Of a stretch of DNA of 64,000 bases, positions 51,574-61,196 are shown in pieces (the stretch's first letter is position 1; every line of letters begins with the position of its first letter). This DNA comes from Mycolicibacterium sp. YH-1 (GTDB taxonomy: Bacteria > Actinomycetota > Actinomycetes > Mycobacteriales > Mycobacteriaceae): contig NZ_CP092915.1 of assembly GCF_022557175.1 (NCBI RefSeq), positions 6,014,001 to 6,078,000 of the forward strand, in the 5' to 3' direction. The translations under genes and the position numbers were made by a program. The notes under the pieces are model-generated. The model made no database searches. It was not told the origin of the DNA and saw only the letters and a program-made list of their open reading frames with translations.

Positions 51574-54500
51574 ATGGCCAGTCCAGTCGGTGATGCAGAG
51601 GATCGGTGCGGCTCGTGCGGCAACGATCTGCGGGCAACGTCGCGCTTCTGCGATGCGTGCGGCTCACCGGTGTCTCCACAGACCACCCCTGGCGAGCACA
51701 AGCAGGTGACGGTGCTGTTCGCCGACGTCGTCGGGTCGATGAAGCTCGCGGCGACGCTGGACGGCGAGCGCCTCCAAGAGATCATGCACGAGCTGTTCAA
51801 TCGGGCCGCGGCGGTCGTTCAGTGCTACCAGGGCACGGTCGACAAGTTCACCGGCGATGGGTTGATGGCACTTTTCGGCGCCCCGGTGGCGCTCGAGGAC
51901 CACGCGCTGCGGGCCTGCATCACCGCACTTGAGATTCAGTCGATGGCCCAGCGATATGCCGCCGAGGTACTGCGCCGTGACGGCGTGTCGCTACAGCTTC
52001 GAGTCGGCCTCAACTCGGGTGAGGTGATCGCAGGCGAGATCGGCTCCGGCCCGGGGCGCTACACGGCAGTGGGCCACCCCGTGGGAATGGCCCAGCGCAT
52101 GGAGGCCGGCGCGCCTCCGAATGGAATCCTCTGCTCACACTCGACGACACGGCTCGTCGAGGATGCCACCCGTCTCGGGCCTGCCGAGACCATTGTCGTC
52201 AAGGGTATGGACGCACCGGTGCAGGCACGGCGGCTGCTCGGGGTCGAGGCCGATCGGATGCTATTGGGCCGCAATGAGGGCACCATGCTGGGCCGCGATG
52301 CCGAGATGGCCCGGTTGCGTGCCGTTTTCGCGGCGAAGCGGGGTTGTCTTGTCGGAATCGTCGGGGCCCCCGGCCTTGGCAAGAGTCGACTGGTTAGCGA
52401 ACTCACCGCGATAGTCAGCCCGGAGTGGGATCTGGTGCTGGCCCGCTGTGAATCCCACACCACAACGCATGCGTTTCGTGCGTTGTCACGGTTGCTCCGG
52501 GCCATGTTCAAGGTGGAGGGACTCAGCGCGGCCGAGGCCCGTGATCACACGTCAGCACAGTGTCGGGGATTGCTCTCACCGACGTCTGCCGATACCCACA
52601 TCCTGTTCGAGGCCATGCGTATCGCCGACAATGACGGCCCACCGGTGCAGGTCAACGTCGACGGCCGACGCCAGCATCTGGTCGAGATCATGGCGCAGTT
52701 TGTGCTCGCACGCACTGTGCCAACCGTGTTCGTGCTCGAGGACGCACATTGGATCGATGCGCCCAGCGATGACGTCCTTGCCGGTTTCGCCGCCAGACTT
52801 GACGCGACGACATCGGTTTTCGTCACGACGTATCGACCCGAGTTCCGCGGGGCACTTGACCAGAACACCGCCGACACCATCGCACTGCAACCACTGAGCG
52901 ATTCGACTACCAAACGCCTGGTCGGCCAGCTCCTCGGCGACCACCCCTCGCTAACGCAACTGGTGAACAGGATTGCGGTCGCGGCGGTCGGCAACCCGTT
53001 CTTCGCCGAGGAGATCGTTCGAGATCTTGCCGGGCGCGGCCTGCTCTCGGGTGGCCGAGGCGCGTATCGACTCATGTCCGATATCAACGATATCGCCGTT
53101 CCACCAACGGTAATGGCGGTGCTGGCCGCCCGTATTGACAGGCTGACCGCACAGACGAAGTCGGTCCTCAACACCGCAGCGGTGATCGGAAGTCACTTCG
53201 ACATCGACACCCTGAGCGCCCTGCTTCCAGAACCCCTGGCTCCGCGGTTGGCCGAGCTGGTTTCGGCGGAACTCATCGATCAGACGGAATTCCTGCCACA
53301 GCAACGCTATTGCTTTCGACACCCGTTGGTGCGGGCCGTCGCCTACGAGTCGCAGTTGAGCACGACCCGTGCCCACGTCCATCGCAGGCTCGCATCCGCA
53401 CTCGAGGCGCGCGACCCGCGCGCGGTCGACGAGTACGCGGGCCAGATCGCCACTCACCTCGAAGCCGCCCACGAGTTCACCGAGGCCCACCGCTGGTATC
53501 TGCGCGCGGCCGACTGGCTGCGGTCTCGAGACCTCCCCGCCGCCCGCGCGAAATGGGAGAGCGCACAGGTCATCGCCGATCGCCTACCGGACGATCACGA
53601 CGGTGTCATAGCCATGCGGATCGTGCCCCGCTCCATGCTGTTGTCGACACAGTTCTACGTCGGCGGCGATCCCGCGGCCGACGAACGCTACCGCGAGCTA
53701 CGCGACCTCGCGCGCGGAAGTGGGGATCTACGGTCGCTGGCGATCGCCATGGCGGGGCGGATCTGGTCTTTCACCGTCAACGAGAATCGCATTCGCGAAG
53801 GCGCCGCGCTGGCAGCAGAACTCACGGAGTTGATCACCACCATCCGCCTCGACGCGGACACCATGGGCATCGTCCTCAACTCGGTGGCCTTCGCCCGGTT
53901 CGCCGACTGCGATTTCGATGCCGCACTCGAGGTGATCAAGTCACTCGAGGCGCTGGCCGGGGATGTACCCGCGATGGAACTCGCCCCCGCCGTCGCACTA
54001 CGAGGTTTGGTCGAGTGTTTCCGCGGCGACGCCGACGAGGGTTGGCGGCACATGCGCGAGGGCATGGCACAGGCGCGGTTGCTGCCGCCCGTGAACTACG
54101 CTGCCATATCAGTCTATTGGGGCATCCTGGCCGGGTCCGGCATGTGTGTGGCCGACGATCTCGTCGATGATGTCGGTGAGGTGTTGCGGCGCGCCGAATC
54201 GTTGGGCGACATCCTCGGACTCGTCGCCGCACAGTTCTCCTATGGAACGGTGCTGCTGCGCGCCGATACGGCGTTCCGCGATGCCGCGATCGCGGAGTTA
54301 CAACGCGCGCGCACCAGCATTCTCAAACGCAGGCTGAGCGAGATGATGTTGCCGTCGATAAGTGCCGATCTGGCGATACACACCACCACCGCCGAGGAAC
54401 GCGATGACGCGATCGCTGAACTTCGCCAGCTGGTTTCACAGGGGATCGCCAGCCGCTCAATGCTTCTCGTGGGTTGCCCGAGCGAGGCTCTCATCGAACT

Positions 54501-54750
54501 GCTCATTGCGCGGGGATCGACCGCCGACATGCGCGAGGCCCACCTGATTCTCGACCGATGGGAGGTGTGCAGGCCGGGGATCGCGATGCTGGACCTGTGG
54601 TGGCTGCGATCACGCGCCTTGATTGCTCGGGCGGAAGGCGACACGACACGATTCGGCGAGCTTGCCGGGCAGTATCTGGCGCTCTGCGAGAAGGTCAACG
54701 CCCGCGGCCGACTTGCCGGAGCGCGTCAGCTAGTCGACACGACGAGTTGA
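51574..54750 (+). CDS. Zinc-ribbon/class III cyclase-like/AAA ATPase/TPR multidomain protein
   Basis: A 1058-residue signalling protein. A double zinc ribbon (CGSCGNDL, CDACGSPV; residues ~12-32) precedes a class III cyclase-like domain (VTVLFADVVGSMKLA, VDKFTGDGLMALFGAPVALE; ~45-215). An AAA/STAND ATPase follows with Walker A VGAPGLGKSRL (~268) and Walker B VFVLEDAHWID, then a C-terminal helical TPR-like region. Both metal-binding Asp are kept, but the usual D-x(3)-N-x(3)-R segment reads VGHPVGMAQRM, so the adenine-specifying Asp and transition-state Asn are absent. Cyclase activity is doubtful; a nucleotide-sensing role is possible. It is divergent from pta. Confidence 0.9.
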   Translation: MASPVGDAEDRCGSCGNDLRATSRFCDACGSPVSPQTTPGEHKQVTVLFADVVGSMKLAATLDGERLQEIMHELFNRAAAVVQCYQGTVDKFTGDGLMALFGAPVALEDHALRACITALEIQSMAQRYAAEVLRRDGVSLQLRVGLNSGEVIAGEIGSGPGRYTAVGHPVGMAQRMEAGAPPNGILCSHSTTRLVEDATRLGPAETIVVKGMDAPVQARRLLGVEADRMLLGRNEGTMLGRDAEMARLRAVFAAKRGCLVGIVGAPGLGKSRLVSELTAIVSPEWDLVLARCESHTTTHAFRALSRLLRAMFKVEGLSAAEARDHTSAQCRGLLSPTSADTHILFEAMRIADNDGPPVQVNVDGRRQHLVEIMAQFVLARTVPTVFVLEDAHWIDAPSDDVLAGFAARLDATTSVFVTTYRPEFRGALDQNTADTIALQPLSDSTTKRLVGQLLGDHPSLTQLVNRIAVAAVGNPFFAEEIVRDLAGRGLLSGGRGAYRLMSDINDIAVPPTVMAVLAARIDRLTAQTKSVLNTAAVIGSHFDIDTLSALLPEPLAPRLAELVSAELIDQTEFLPQQRYCFRHPLVRAVAYESQLSTTRAHVHRRLASALEARDPRAVDEYAGQIATHLEAAHEFTEAHRWYLRAADWLRSRDLPAARAKWESAQVIADRLPDDHDGVIAMRIVPRSMLLSTQFYVGGDPAADERYRELRDLARGSGDLRSLAIAMAGRIWSFTVNENRIREGAALAAELTELITTIRLDADTMGIVLNSVAFARFADCDFDAALEVIKSLEALAGDVPAMELAPAVALRGLVECFRGDADEGWRHMREGMAQARLLPPVNYAAISVYWGILAGSGMCVADDLVDDVGEVLRRAESLGDILGLVAAQFSYGTVLLRADTAFRDAAIAELQRARTSILKRRLSEMMLPSISADLAIHTTTAEERDDAIAELRQLVSQGIASRSMLLVGCPSEALIELLIARGSTADMREAHLILDRWEVCRPGIAMLDLWWLRSRALIARAEGDTTRFGELAGQYLALCEKVNARGRLAGARQLVDTTS

Positions 54751-54756
54751 GCAGCT

Positions 54757-55995
54757 ATGGCAACGGTTCTGGCCTACACATCGCCCGCACTCGGTCACCT
54801 GCTGCCGATGAGCGCGCTGCTGTCAGAGCTGAGCGGCCGCGGCCATTCGATTCACGTGCGAACGCTGGCAGACGGTGTCGATCTCGCGGAGACACTGGGT
54901 TTCGGCGCGACCGCGATCGATCCGCGAATCGAGGAGATCGAGCTCGACGACTGGAAGGCCCCCAATCCCCGCGCCGCGCTAAAGGTCGGGGTGGCGGCGT
55001 TCGGCCGACGGGCCAGCCACGAGATCGGCGATCTGACCCGCGCAATAGCAGCCGTGGCACCGGACGCAGTCCTGATCGATGCGAATTGCTGGGGAGCCCA
55101 ATCACACGCCGAGGCCAGCGGAATCCGATGGGCGTCGTTCCTGCCGTACCCACCGCCGCTGAACTCGGCTGGTGTCCCACCGTTCGGGCTCGGACTGAGA
55201 CCGCTGCCCGGTGTGGTCGGTCGAGTCCGTGACGCCGCCGTTCGCCGCACAGTCACCCGCCTGCTGGAGAACGTCATGCTCGGCCCGATCAACGAGGTCC
55301 GTGCGGATGTCGGCGTGGCGCCTGTGGCATCGATGGACGAGTTTCTGCGGCGGGCGGAACTGATCCTGGTCGCCACCGGTAAGCCGTTCCAGTACCCGCA
55401 GACCGACTGGGGCGATTCGGTGCAGATGATCGGGCCGTGCGTGCTCGATCAGGGGCCGGGCGAGGTCCCCGATTGGCTGACCGCGATCGACCGACCAATC
55501 GTCCTCGTCACGACATCGTCGGAGAGACAAGCCGACACGACGCTCGTTCTGACCGCGCTGGCCGCGCTGGCCGATGAACCGGTGCACGTGGTTGCCACCA
55601 TGCCTGCCGGGCAACCCGACGACATTGCGGCGCCGCCCAACGCGACGGTGCGCCGGTTCGTCCCACACAGCGTGGTGCTGGACCGCGCAGTGTGCGCGGT
55701 GACGCACGGCGGCATGGGCGCGACGCAGAAGGCGCTCGCCCGTGGCCTCCCCGTCTGCGTGGTGCCGTTCGGCCGCGACCAGCTCGAGGTGGCACGACGC
55801 GTCGAGGTGGCGCAGTGCGGCACCCGGCTGCCCGCCAGGCGGCTGTCGGCTCCGCGGCTGCGGGCAAAGGTGCTGCAGTCGATGACGATGACCGCGGGCG
55901 CGCAGCGGGTGGCCGCGGGGTTTGCGAGCACCGGTGGGGTCGCGCGTGGCGCCGATCTGTTCGAACGTCGCGTGCTCGGCCTCCCCGACGACTGA
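54757..55995 (+). CDS. GT1-family glycosyltransferase (MGT/UDP-glycosyltransferase-like)
   Basis: A 412-residue GT-B enzyme. The acceptor-side N-terminus VLAYTSPALGHLLPMSALLSEL is standard, VLIDANCWGAQSHAE follows, and the donor-site signature region VVLDRAVCAVTHGGMGATQKAL with GLPVCVVPFGRDQLEVARRVE is the family's nucleotide-sugar motif. The sugar and acceptor are unknown; macrolide, lipid or phenolic acceptors occur in the family. It starts six bases after the cyclase-like gene, so the two are probably co-transcribed. Confidence 0.9.
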   Translation: MATVLAYTSPALGHLLPMSALLSELSGRGHSIHVRTLADGVDLAETLGFGATAIDPRIEEIELDDWKAPNPRAALKVGVAAFGRRASHEIGDLTRAIAAVAPDAVLIDANCWGAQSHAEASGIRWASFLPYPPPLNSAGVPPFGLGLRPLPGVVGRVRDAAVRRTVTRLLENVMLGPINEVRADVGVAPVASMDEFLRRAELILVATGKPFQYPQTDWGDSVQMIGPCVLDQGPGEVPDWLTAIDRPIVLVTTSSERQADTTLVLTALAALADEPVHVVATMPAGQPDDIAAPPNATVRRFVPHSVVLDRAVCAVTHGGMGATQKALARGLPVCVVPFGRDQLEVARRVEVAQCGTRLPARRLSAPRLRAKVLQSMTMTAGAQRVAAGFASTGGVARGADLFERRVLGLPDD

Positions 55996-56003
55996 TCGTC
56001 GAG

Positions 56004-57014
56004 CTACCCCAGCTTGCGCAGTCGCGGCTCCAGGTCCCTCTTGAACAGTTCGAGGAACCGTCGCTGATCGTGGCCGGGCGCGTGGAACACCAGGTGGTTG
56101 AGGCCCCAGTCGACGTAGTCCTTGACCTTGGCGACCGCCTCGTCGGGATCTGAGGCGACGATCCAGCGCTTGGCGACCTGTTCGATGGGCAGCGCGTCGG
56201 CGGCCTTCTCCATCTCGATCGGGTCGTCGATGGAGTGCTTCTGCTCCGCGGTCAGCGACAGCGGCGCCCAGAACCGGGTGTTCTCCAATGCCAGTTCGGG
56301 ATCGGTGTCATAGGAGATCTTGATCTCGATCATCCGGTCGACGTCATCGGGGTTCTTGCCCGCGGCCTCGGCACCCTCGCGCATCGCGGGGATGAGCTTG
56401 TCCTTGTACAGCTCCTCGCCCTTGCCGGAGGTGCAGATGAAGCCGTCGCCCGCACGGCCGGCGTACTTGGCGACCTGGGGTCCGCCCGCGGCGATGTAGA
56501 TCGGGATACCGCCCTCAGGCACGTCGTAGATCGATGCGCCCTTGGTCTTGTAGTAGTCGCCCTCGAAGTCGACACGGTCGCCGAGCCAGAGTTCGCGCAT
56601 CAGCCGCACCGACTCGCGCAGCCGCGCGTAGCGCTCCTTGAACTCGGGCCACTCCCCCTCGTACCCGGTGGCGATCTCATTGAGCGCCTCACCGGTACCC
56701 ACGCCGAGGAATATGCGATCGGGGTAAAGGCAGCCCATCGTGGCGAACGCCTGCGCGATCACGGCGGGGTTGTAGCGGAATGTCGGCGTGAGCACCGATG
56801 TGCCCAGGACGAGCCTCTTCGTACGCTCGCCGACGGCCGTCATCCACGCCAGCGAGAACGGCGCGTGGCCACCCTCGTGACGCCACGGCTGGAAGTGATC
56901 GCTCACAGTGGCGCTGTCCATGCCGTGCGCCTCGGCCTCAACGGCCAGTTCGACGAGTTCGCGCGGGGCGAACTGTTCTGCCGACGCCTTGTATCCCAAC
57001 TTCAGTTCAGCCAT
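56004..57014 (-). CDS. fgd1: F420-dependent glucose-6-phosphate dehydrogenase
   Basis: A 336-residue luciferase-like F420 enzyme, the main source of reduced F420 in mycobacteria. [79 protein letters not shown] and [20 protein letters not shown] are diagnostic. ATG 57014 gives the standard length. It converges with the glycosyltransferase and is divergent from the MBL gene. Reduced F420 from this enzyme activates nitroimidazole drugs and supplies FDORs and LLM proteins. Confidence 0.97.
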   Translation of the reverse strand: MAELKLGYKASAEQFAPRELVELAVEAEAHGMDSATVSDHFQPWRHEGGHAPFSLAWMTAVGERTKRLVLGTSVLTPTFRYNPAVIAQAFATMGCLYPDRIFLGVGTGEALNEIATGYEGEWPEFKERYARLRESVRLMRELWLGDRVDFEGDYYKTKGASIYDVPEGGIPIYIAAGGPQVAKYAGRAGDGFICTSGKGEELYKDKLIPAMREGAEAAGKNPDDVDRMIEIKISYDTDPELALENTRFWAPLSLTAEQKHSIDDPIEMEKAADALPIEQVAKRWIVASDPDEAVAKVKDYVDWGLNHLVFHAPGHDQRRFLELFKRDLEPRLRKLG

Positions 57015-57065
57015 TTTCCGTCCCTGCTCCTCGCGTGCGCACCCCTTAGTTTCTACTCCTGCCCT

Positions 57066-57071
57066 TACACT
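57066..57071 (+). promoter_or_regulatory. Candidate -10 of the MBL-fold gene (leaderless)
   Basis: TACACT (TANNNT) ends six bases before the ATG at 57078, placing the expected transcription start at the start codon. No ribosome site precedes that ATG. The 63-base divergent region otherwise shows no inverted repeat. Confidence 0.4.
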
Positions 57072-57077
57072 CGTCGC

Positions 57078-57806
57078 ATGGCGGCTCTGACGGCCATCAC
57101 CGATACCGTGCACTTCGCGCAGACCGACTTGGTCAATTGGACGCTGGTCACCGACGGCAGCGGTGTGGTGCTCATCGATGCCGGGTTCCCCGGCCAACGT
57201 GACGAAGTCCTGGGCTCGGTGCGTCAACTCGGGTTCGGCGTCGACGATATCCACGCGATCCTGCTCACGCACGCTCACGTCGACCACTTCGGCTCGGCGA
57301 TCTGGTTTGCGAAAACTCATGGCACGCCGGTTTTCTGCCACGCCGATGAGGTGGGCCACGCCCATCGGGAGTATCTGGAACAGGTCTCGCTGACCGACCT
57401 GGCCACACGTATGTGGCAGCCGCGGTACGTGATGTGGTCGGCGACCATCGGGTTGAAGGGCGCGCTGGTCCGCGACGGCATACCCACCGCCCACGCCCTG
57501 ACCGAGGAGGTCGCGGCGGCGCTGCCCGGCACGCCGATGGCCATCCCAACCCCCGGCCACACCGGCGGGCACTGCTCCTATGTCGTCGACGGAGTGCTCA
57601 TCAGCGGTGACGCACTGGTGACGGGGCATCCGGTGTCAACGCGCCGGGGACCGCAACTTCTACCCGGCCTGTTCAATCACGACCAGGACGGCTGTGTGCG
57701 CAGCCTCGCCGCGCTCGGGCTTCTCGACACCGAGGTCATGCTGCCGGGGCACGGCCCGGTGTGGCGCGGGCCGATCCGGGAGGCAGCCGAGCGGGCCGCT
57801 CAATGA
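57078..57806 (+). CDS. Metallo-beta-lactamase-fold hydrolase (Rv0406c-like)
   Basis: A 242-residue MBL-fold protein. The metal motif [12 protein letters not shown] (HxHxDH) lies around residues 62-73; further ligands are in [24 protein letters not shown] and LPGHGPVW. Such proteins hydrolyse thioesters, lactones or other esters, and true beta-lactamase activity is not implied. Its position beside fgd1 matches Rv0406c-Rv0407. ATG 57078 is chosen; the frame upstream lies inside fgd1. Confidence 0.9.
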   Translation: MAALTAITDTVHFAQTDLVNWTLVTDGSGVVLIDAGFPGQRDEVLGSVRQLGFGVDDIHAILLTHAHVDHFGSAIWFAKTHGTPVFCHADEVGHAHREYLEQVSLTDLATRMWQPRYVMWSATIGLKGALVRDGIPTAHALTEEVAAALPGTPMAIPTPGHTGGHCSYVVDGVLISGDALVTGHPVSTRRGPQLLPGLFNHDQDGCVRSLAALGLLDTEVMLPGHGPVWRGPIREAAERAAQ

Positions 57807-57831
57807 GTGCTGCTGGGCGACAACGCATGTC

Positions 57832-58512
57832 CTAGCGGATGAGTGCTCCGCTGGACTGAAGCAGGGGTACGACCTCGTTGACGAAGTCATCGAGGCCGTG
57901 TTCGGGCTCCGGGCACAGGATGAATCCTTCGCACACGCCGGATCGCACGCGCAGTGCGATATCGTCGGCCACCCGCATCGGGTCCTCGAATCTCCCGACG
58001 CTCATGGCGTGTAGCGCCGTCGTGTTCTGCAGCCGGGCTCCTCGCCCCTGCGGTCCCGCGGGCAGCGTTGCGACACCGGAGCTGGCGAATCGGGCGCCTC
58101 GGTGGGTGACCGTGCGAATGCGCTCCGGGACGACGTAGGTGCCCGAGTCCTCGTCTGCGATCACCGCGTCGGGTGCCCAGCTGTCCCAGAAGGCCGCCGC
58201 CACCACGAGGAACTCGTCGGTGTGCGTGCCGGACCCGACCGCACACCACCCGGCCCGACCGTCGGAGAGGTGATCGAGAGTGGCGAGCTGTCGGGCCACC
58301 GTGAACGGTTCTGCGGAGTCGGTGTCGACTGAGCCCACCAGGCCGATGGTCTCGGTGACCGCGGCCAGGGCAGCCAGCACGGTGAAGTCGTCGAACAGAA
58401 CGAAGTCGAACATGCCACGCTCGGCGGTCTGCGCCAGCTGCACGACGGCTGCGAAGCCCACCTCGCCCGGGTCGGGCAACTGCACAGCGAGGTGCACACG
58501 CCCGGCCCCCAT
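57832..58512 (-). CDS. LLM-class flavoprotein, NtaA/SnaA-like, probably internally shortened
   Basis: A 226-residue luciferase-like protein. N-terminal half: VHLAVQLPDPGEVGFAAVV, MFDFVLFDDFTVLAALAAV, ARQLATLDHLSDGRAGWCAV, FWDSWAPDAV and RGARFASSGVATLPAGPQGR follow the nitrilotriacetate-monooxygenase-type pattern. The chain then jumps to FEDPMRVADDIALRV and [15 protein letters not shown], the family's C-terminus. About 150 residues normally between PQGRP and the C-terminal helix are missing, including barrel strands, so activity is doubtful. ATG 58512 overlaps the upstream LLM stop by ATGA. Confidence 0.8.
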   Translation of the reverse strand: MGAGRVHLAVQLPDPGEVGFAAVVQLAQTAERGMFDFVLFDDFTVLAALAAVTETIGLVGSVDTDSAEPFTVARQLATLDHLSDGRAGWCAVGSGTHTDEFLVVAAAFWDSWAPDAVIADEDSGTYVVPERIRTVTHRGARFASSGVATLPAGPQGRGARLQNTTALHAMSVGRFEDPMRVADDIALRVRSGVCEGFILCPEPEHGLDDFVNEVVPLLQSSGALIR

Positions 58513-59645
58513 CAGGGTGCGCCGTTCGGCTGCTGGGGCAGCCAGCGTTGCGCGAGCAGCTCGTGTGAGCGCAGCCGGTCTGCGTGCCGGTGGGTGACCG
58601 AGGTGATCACCAGTTCGTCGGCGCCGGTGTGCCGTTGCAGCGCGTCCAGGCGGTGCGCGACGTCGTCGGGATCGCCGACGAACTGCGTCGCGGTGCGGTC
58701 GCGGACCACCTCTTCCTGCTCGGGCGTCAGCGGTGCGCACCCGTCCGGGTCCGGATAGGGAACTGCACCGTCACCGGCCCGGATCGAGTACACCCAGTGG
58801 CCGTAGCTCGACGCCAGATGCTCTGCGGTGCAGCGATCTTGGGCAACAACCACATCGGCTGACACCACGACGTAGGGCTCCGGCAGCGATGCCGACGGCA
58901 CGAACGACTGGCGGTAGACCTCGATGGCCTCCAGCGCTGTCGCGGGCGTGAGATGGTAGCTCGCGACGAACGGCAGACCGTGCGCGCCTGCGACCCGCGC
59001 ACTCTGTCCCCTGCTGCTGCCGAACACCCAGGGCCGCAACGGTGCCCGCTCCCCGGGGACGACGTGGCTTGGCACCCCGCCGGGGGCGAAGGTGCCGTCG
59101 AGCATCGCCAGGATGTCGGTCACCTGGTCGGCGAAGTCGGGTGTCACCGCCTCGGGCTGCTGCAGCGCCGACATGCGCGCCACCAGGCGCGGGTTGCGCA
59201 TCAGGGCACTCACGTCGAACGGTGTCGGCACCACCACGCCGTCCACCTCGTGCCACACCCGTGGCGGACGCGGCGGCCGGTCCGCACCCTGCCGGCTGGC
59301 CTCACGGCGCTTCTGACCGGACCGCCCGACGCCGAGGTCGATGCGACCGGGATGGAACGCGTCGAGGATGCCGAAGCTCTCGACGACGGCAAGGGCGGTG
59401 GTGTGGCCGAGTTGGACGGCGGCCGCTCCCACCCGGATGCGCTCGGTCGCGGCGGCGATCTGGCCGATCAGCACAGCGGGCGACGAGCTGGCGACCGCGA
59501 CGAAGTGGTGTTCGGCTATCCAGTACCGACGATAGCCCCACCGTTCGGCGTGCTGAGCCAGGTCCACGGTGTTGCGCAGTGCGGTGGCGGCATCGCCGCC
59601 CTCGGGGATCGGCGACAGATCGAGTATCGACAGCGGGACGTTCAT
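58512..59645 (-). CDS. LLM-class flavin- or F420-dependent oxidoreductase (single-component type)
   Basis: A 377-residue protein of the 'luciferase-like group 1' family: [60 protein letters not shown] and [10 protein letters not shown] are typical. [20 protein letters not shown] and [16 protein letters not shown] follow. Family members oxidise small organics or use F420; the substrate is unknown. It is the middle gene of a tight run (GNAT, LLM, this gene, LLM), all overlapping by four bases. Confidence 0.87.
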   Translation of the reverse strand: MNVPLSILDLSPIPEGGDAATALRNTVDLAQHAERWGYRRYWIAEHHFVAVASSSPAVLIGQIAAATERIRVGAAAVQLGHTTALAVVESFGILDAFHPGRIDLGVGRSGQKRREASRQGADRPPRPPRVWHEVDGVVVPTPFDVSALMRNPRLVARMSALQQPEAVTPDFADQVTDILAMLDGTFAPGGVPSHVVPGERAPLRPWVFGSSRGQSARVAGAHGLPFVASYHLTPATALEAIEVYRQSFVPSASLPEPYVVVSADVVVAQDRCTAEHLASSYGHWVYSIRAGDGAVPYPDPDGCAPLTPEQEEVVRDRTATQFVGDPDDVAHRLDALQRHTGADELVITSVTHRHADRLRSHELLAQRWLPQQPNGAP

Positions 59646-60553
59646 CGGCCGACCCCGACTCGGCTGCGTAGCGTCTCGGCCTCGGCGTAGGCGTCGCGGA
59701 ACCGGCCAGCGGACTGCAGCAGTGGGACCACCTCGTCGACGATCCAGGCCAGGTCGACGTCGTTGACCGACGGCCGTAGCCGAAACCCGTTGATGCCAAG
59801 GCTATTCCAGCGCAGCAACAGGTCGACGAGTTCTTGCGGGCTGCCGCTGAAGACGTATGCGTCGGACCGGGGGTCGGCCGGCGATGTCGTGTACACGAAA
59901 ACGTCGGCGTAGACGGCCAACCCGCGGCCACCCACTTCGGTGATCTCGTTCAGGATCGCCCGCACGTCGTCATCGTCGGCCGGCGTGATGAAGACGAGGT
60001 CGGCGCTCGTGGCTGCGAACTCGTAGACCCGCCGGTTGTGCGCGAGGGCAGCGACGACCGCCCGACCGCGTATCGCGTCGACGAATTCGGATGCGGCCGC
60101 GAAGAGTTCGTCGGGGCTCGCGACTGCGCGTCTGCCGAACAGTGCGGCCTCGTGGGCGGTCGAGCTGATCCGCGGCTGCCAACCCGCCCGACCGTGCGAT
60201 ATGACGTCGAGCAGGGCAATGGACCTCGACACCTGGGCCGGCTCGGCGTGCGTCACTCCCGCGACGGGCACCAGACCTATGTGCGCGGTGGTCGGCGCCA
60301 CCCGCGACGCGACGAGCACCGCGTCGGGCCTGCCCGCCAGCCAGCGCGGATCGATCTCGGGTCGGCGGCGGCGCTGGGGTGTCAGGCCGTCGTCGAAGGT
60401 GACGAAGTCCAGCAGTCCGCGCTCGGCGGTGGCCGCCAGGCCCGACCAGTACGGCCCGCGCAGGACCGACTCGCGGTTGGGTGTGTGCCGCCATGCCTCG
60501 GGGTGCCAGCCGTAGCCCTCGAGAGCGACCGCCACCGGCAGGTGGCCGGTCAC
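59642..60553 (-). CDS. LLM-class flavoprotein, NtaA/SnaA-like
   Basis: A 303-residue protein, divergent paralogue of the 226-residue LLM gene downstream: [41 protein letters not shown] and [12 protein letters not shown] match it. Unlike that gene it retains the region [23 protein letters not shown]. It is shorter than classical NtaA (~440) because the stretch between the first half and that region is compact. Substrate unknown; F420 use is possible given nearby fgd1. It overlaps the neighbouring genes by ATGA at both ends. Confidence 0.82.
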   Translation of the reverse strand: MTGHLPVAVALEGYGWHPEAWRHTPNRESVLRGPYWSGLAATAERGLLDFVTFDDGLTPQRRRRPEIDPRWLAGRPDAVLVASRVAPTTAHIGLVPVAGVTHAEPAQVSRSIALLDVISHGRAGWQPRISSTAHEAALFGRRAVASPDELFAAASEFVDAIRGRAVVAALAHNRRVYEFAATSADLVFITPADDDDVRAILNEITEVGGRGLAVYADVFVYTTSPADPRSDAYVFSGSPQELVDLLLRWNSLGINGFRLRPSVNDVDLAWIVDEVVPLLQSAGRFRDAYAEAETLRSRVGVGR

Positions 60554-61071
60554 GCCAGCTCCTTGAGGAAGGCGACGGGATAGGCCTCCCCCTCGCCGGG
60601 CAGCGGACCGGCAAGCCTGCGGTAGCCGGCCGCCAGGTACAGGGCCGCCGCCTCGGGCTGGCGGTCACCGGTGGTCAGGTAGACGCGCCGGTAGCCACGG
60701 GCGGCGATATCCGCCTCGAGCACCTCAAGCAGCGCCCTGGCGAGGCCGCGACGGCGATAACGGCCGTCGGTCCAGATGCGCTTGAGCTCGGCCGTTTCGG
60801 CGTCGAACCGTCGGAAGGCACCACCGGTCACCGCGACGTCGTTGAGCAGACCCACCACCATGGCGCCCCATGGTGCCGCGAATTCGCCGGGCGGGTACTG
60901 GCGCAGCCATTGCTCGACGCCCTCGGCTGTACCGCCGTAGCGGGTGGAGTACTCGACCGCCAGCTCGGCGAGCAGGGGTTCGGCGAGCGCATCGTCCTGC
61001 CCGACAGGCACGAACACGATGTCAGAGCGGGCCACCACCACAGTCTGTCGCGCCGCCGCCCGCATGCCCAT
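60550..61071 (-). CDS. GNAT-family N-acetyltransferase
   Basis: About 173 residues. IVFVPVGQDDALAEPLLAEL opens the domain; ELKRIWTDGRYRRRGLARAL contains the acetyl-CoA pyrophosphate loop (RxxGLA), and VYLTTGDRQPEAAALYLAAG completes it. The substrate is unknown. Start ATG 61071 (MGMRAAAR) or 61065 is favoured; the frame extends to 61179, overlapping the palindrome upstream of the divergent SDR gene, which is less likely. First gene of the GNAT-LLM3-LLM2-LLM1 operon. Confidence 0.8.
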   Translation of the reverse strand: MGMRAAARQTVVVARSDIVFVPVGQDDALAEPLLAELAVEYSTRYGGTAEGVEQWLRQYPPGEFAAPWGAMVVGLLNDVAVTGGAFRRFDAETAELKRIWTDGRYRRRGLARALLEVLEADIAARGYRRVYLTTGDRQPEAAALYLAAGYRRLAGPLPGEGEAYPVAFLKELA

Positions 61072-61170
61072 GACTGGGTCCAACGCGGGCGAGCCAATCA
61101 CATTCCCCGTCGCCGACTTCGCATCACGATGATCGGAACCCGGCCCCGATGCCGACCGCTTCACAGCATA

Positions 61171-61188
61171 ACTTGACACGTGTAAAGT
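61171..61188. promoter_or_regulatory. Imperfect palindrome overlapping SDR -10 (possible operator)
   Basis: ACTTGACACGTGTAAAGT is an 18-base imperfect palindrome centred on the perfect octamer ACACGTGT. It contains TAAAGT (61183-61188), a TANNNT -10 ending eight bases before the SDR ATG, implying a leaderless mRNA and direct repression by a dimeric regulator. The regulator is not encoded nearby. Confidence 0.5.
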
Positions 61189-61196
61189 TTCGCCGC

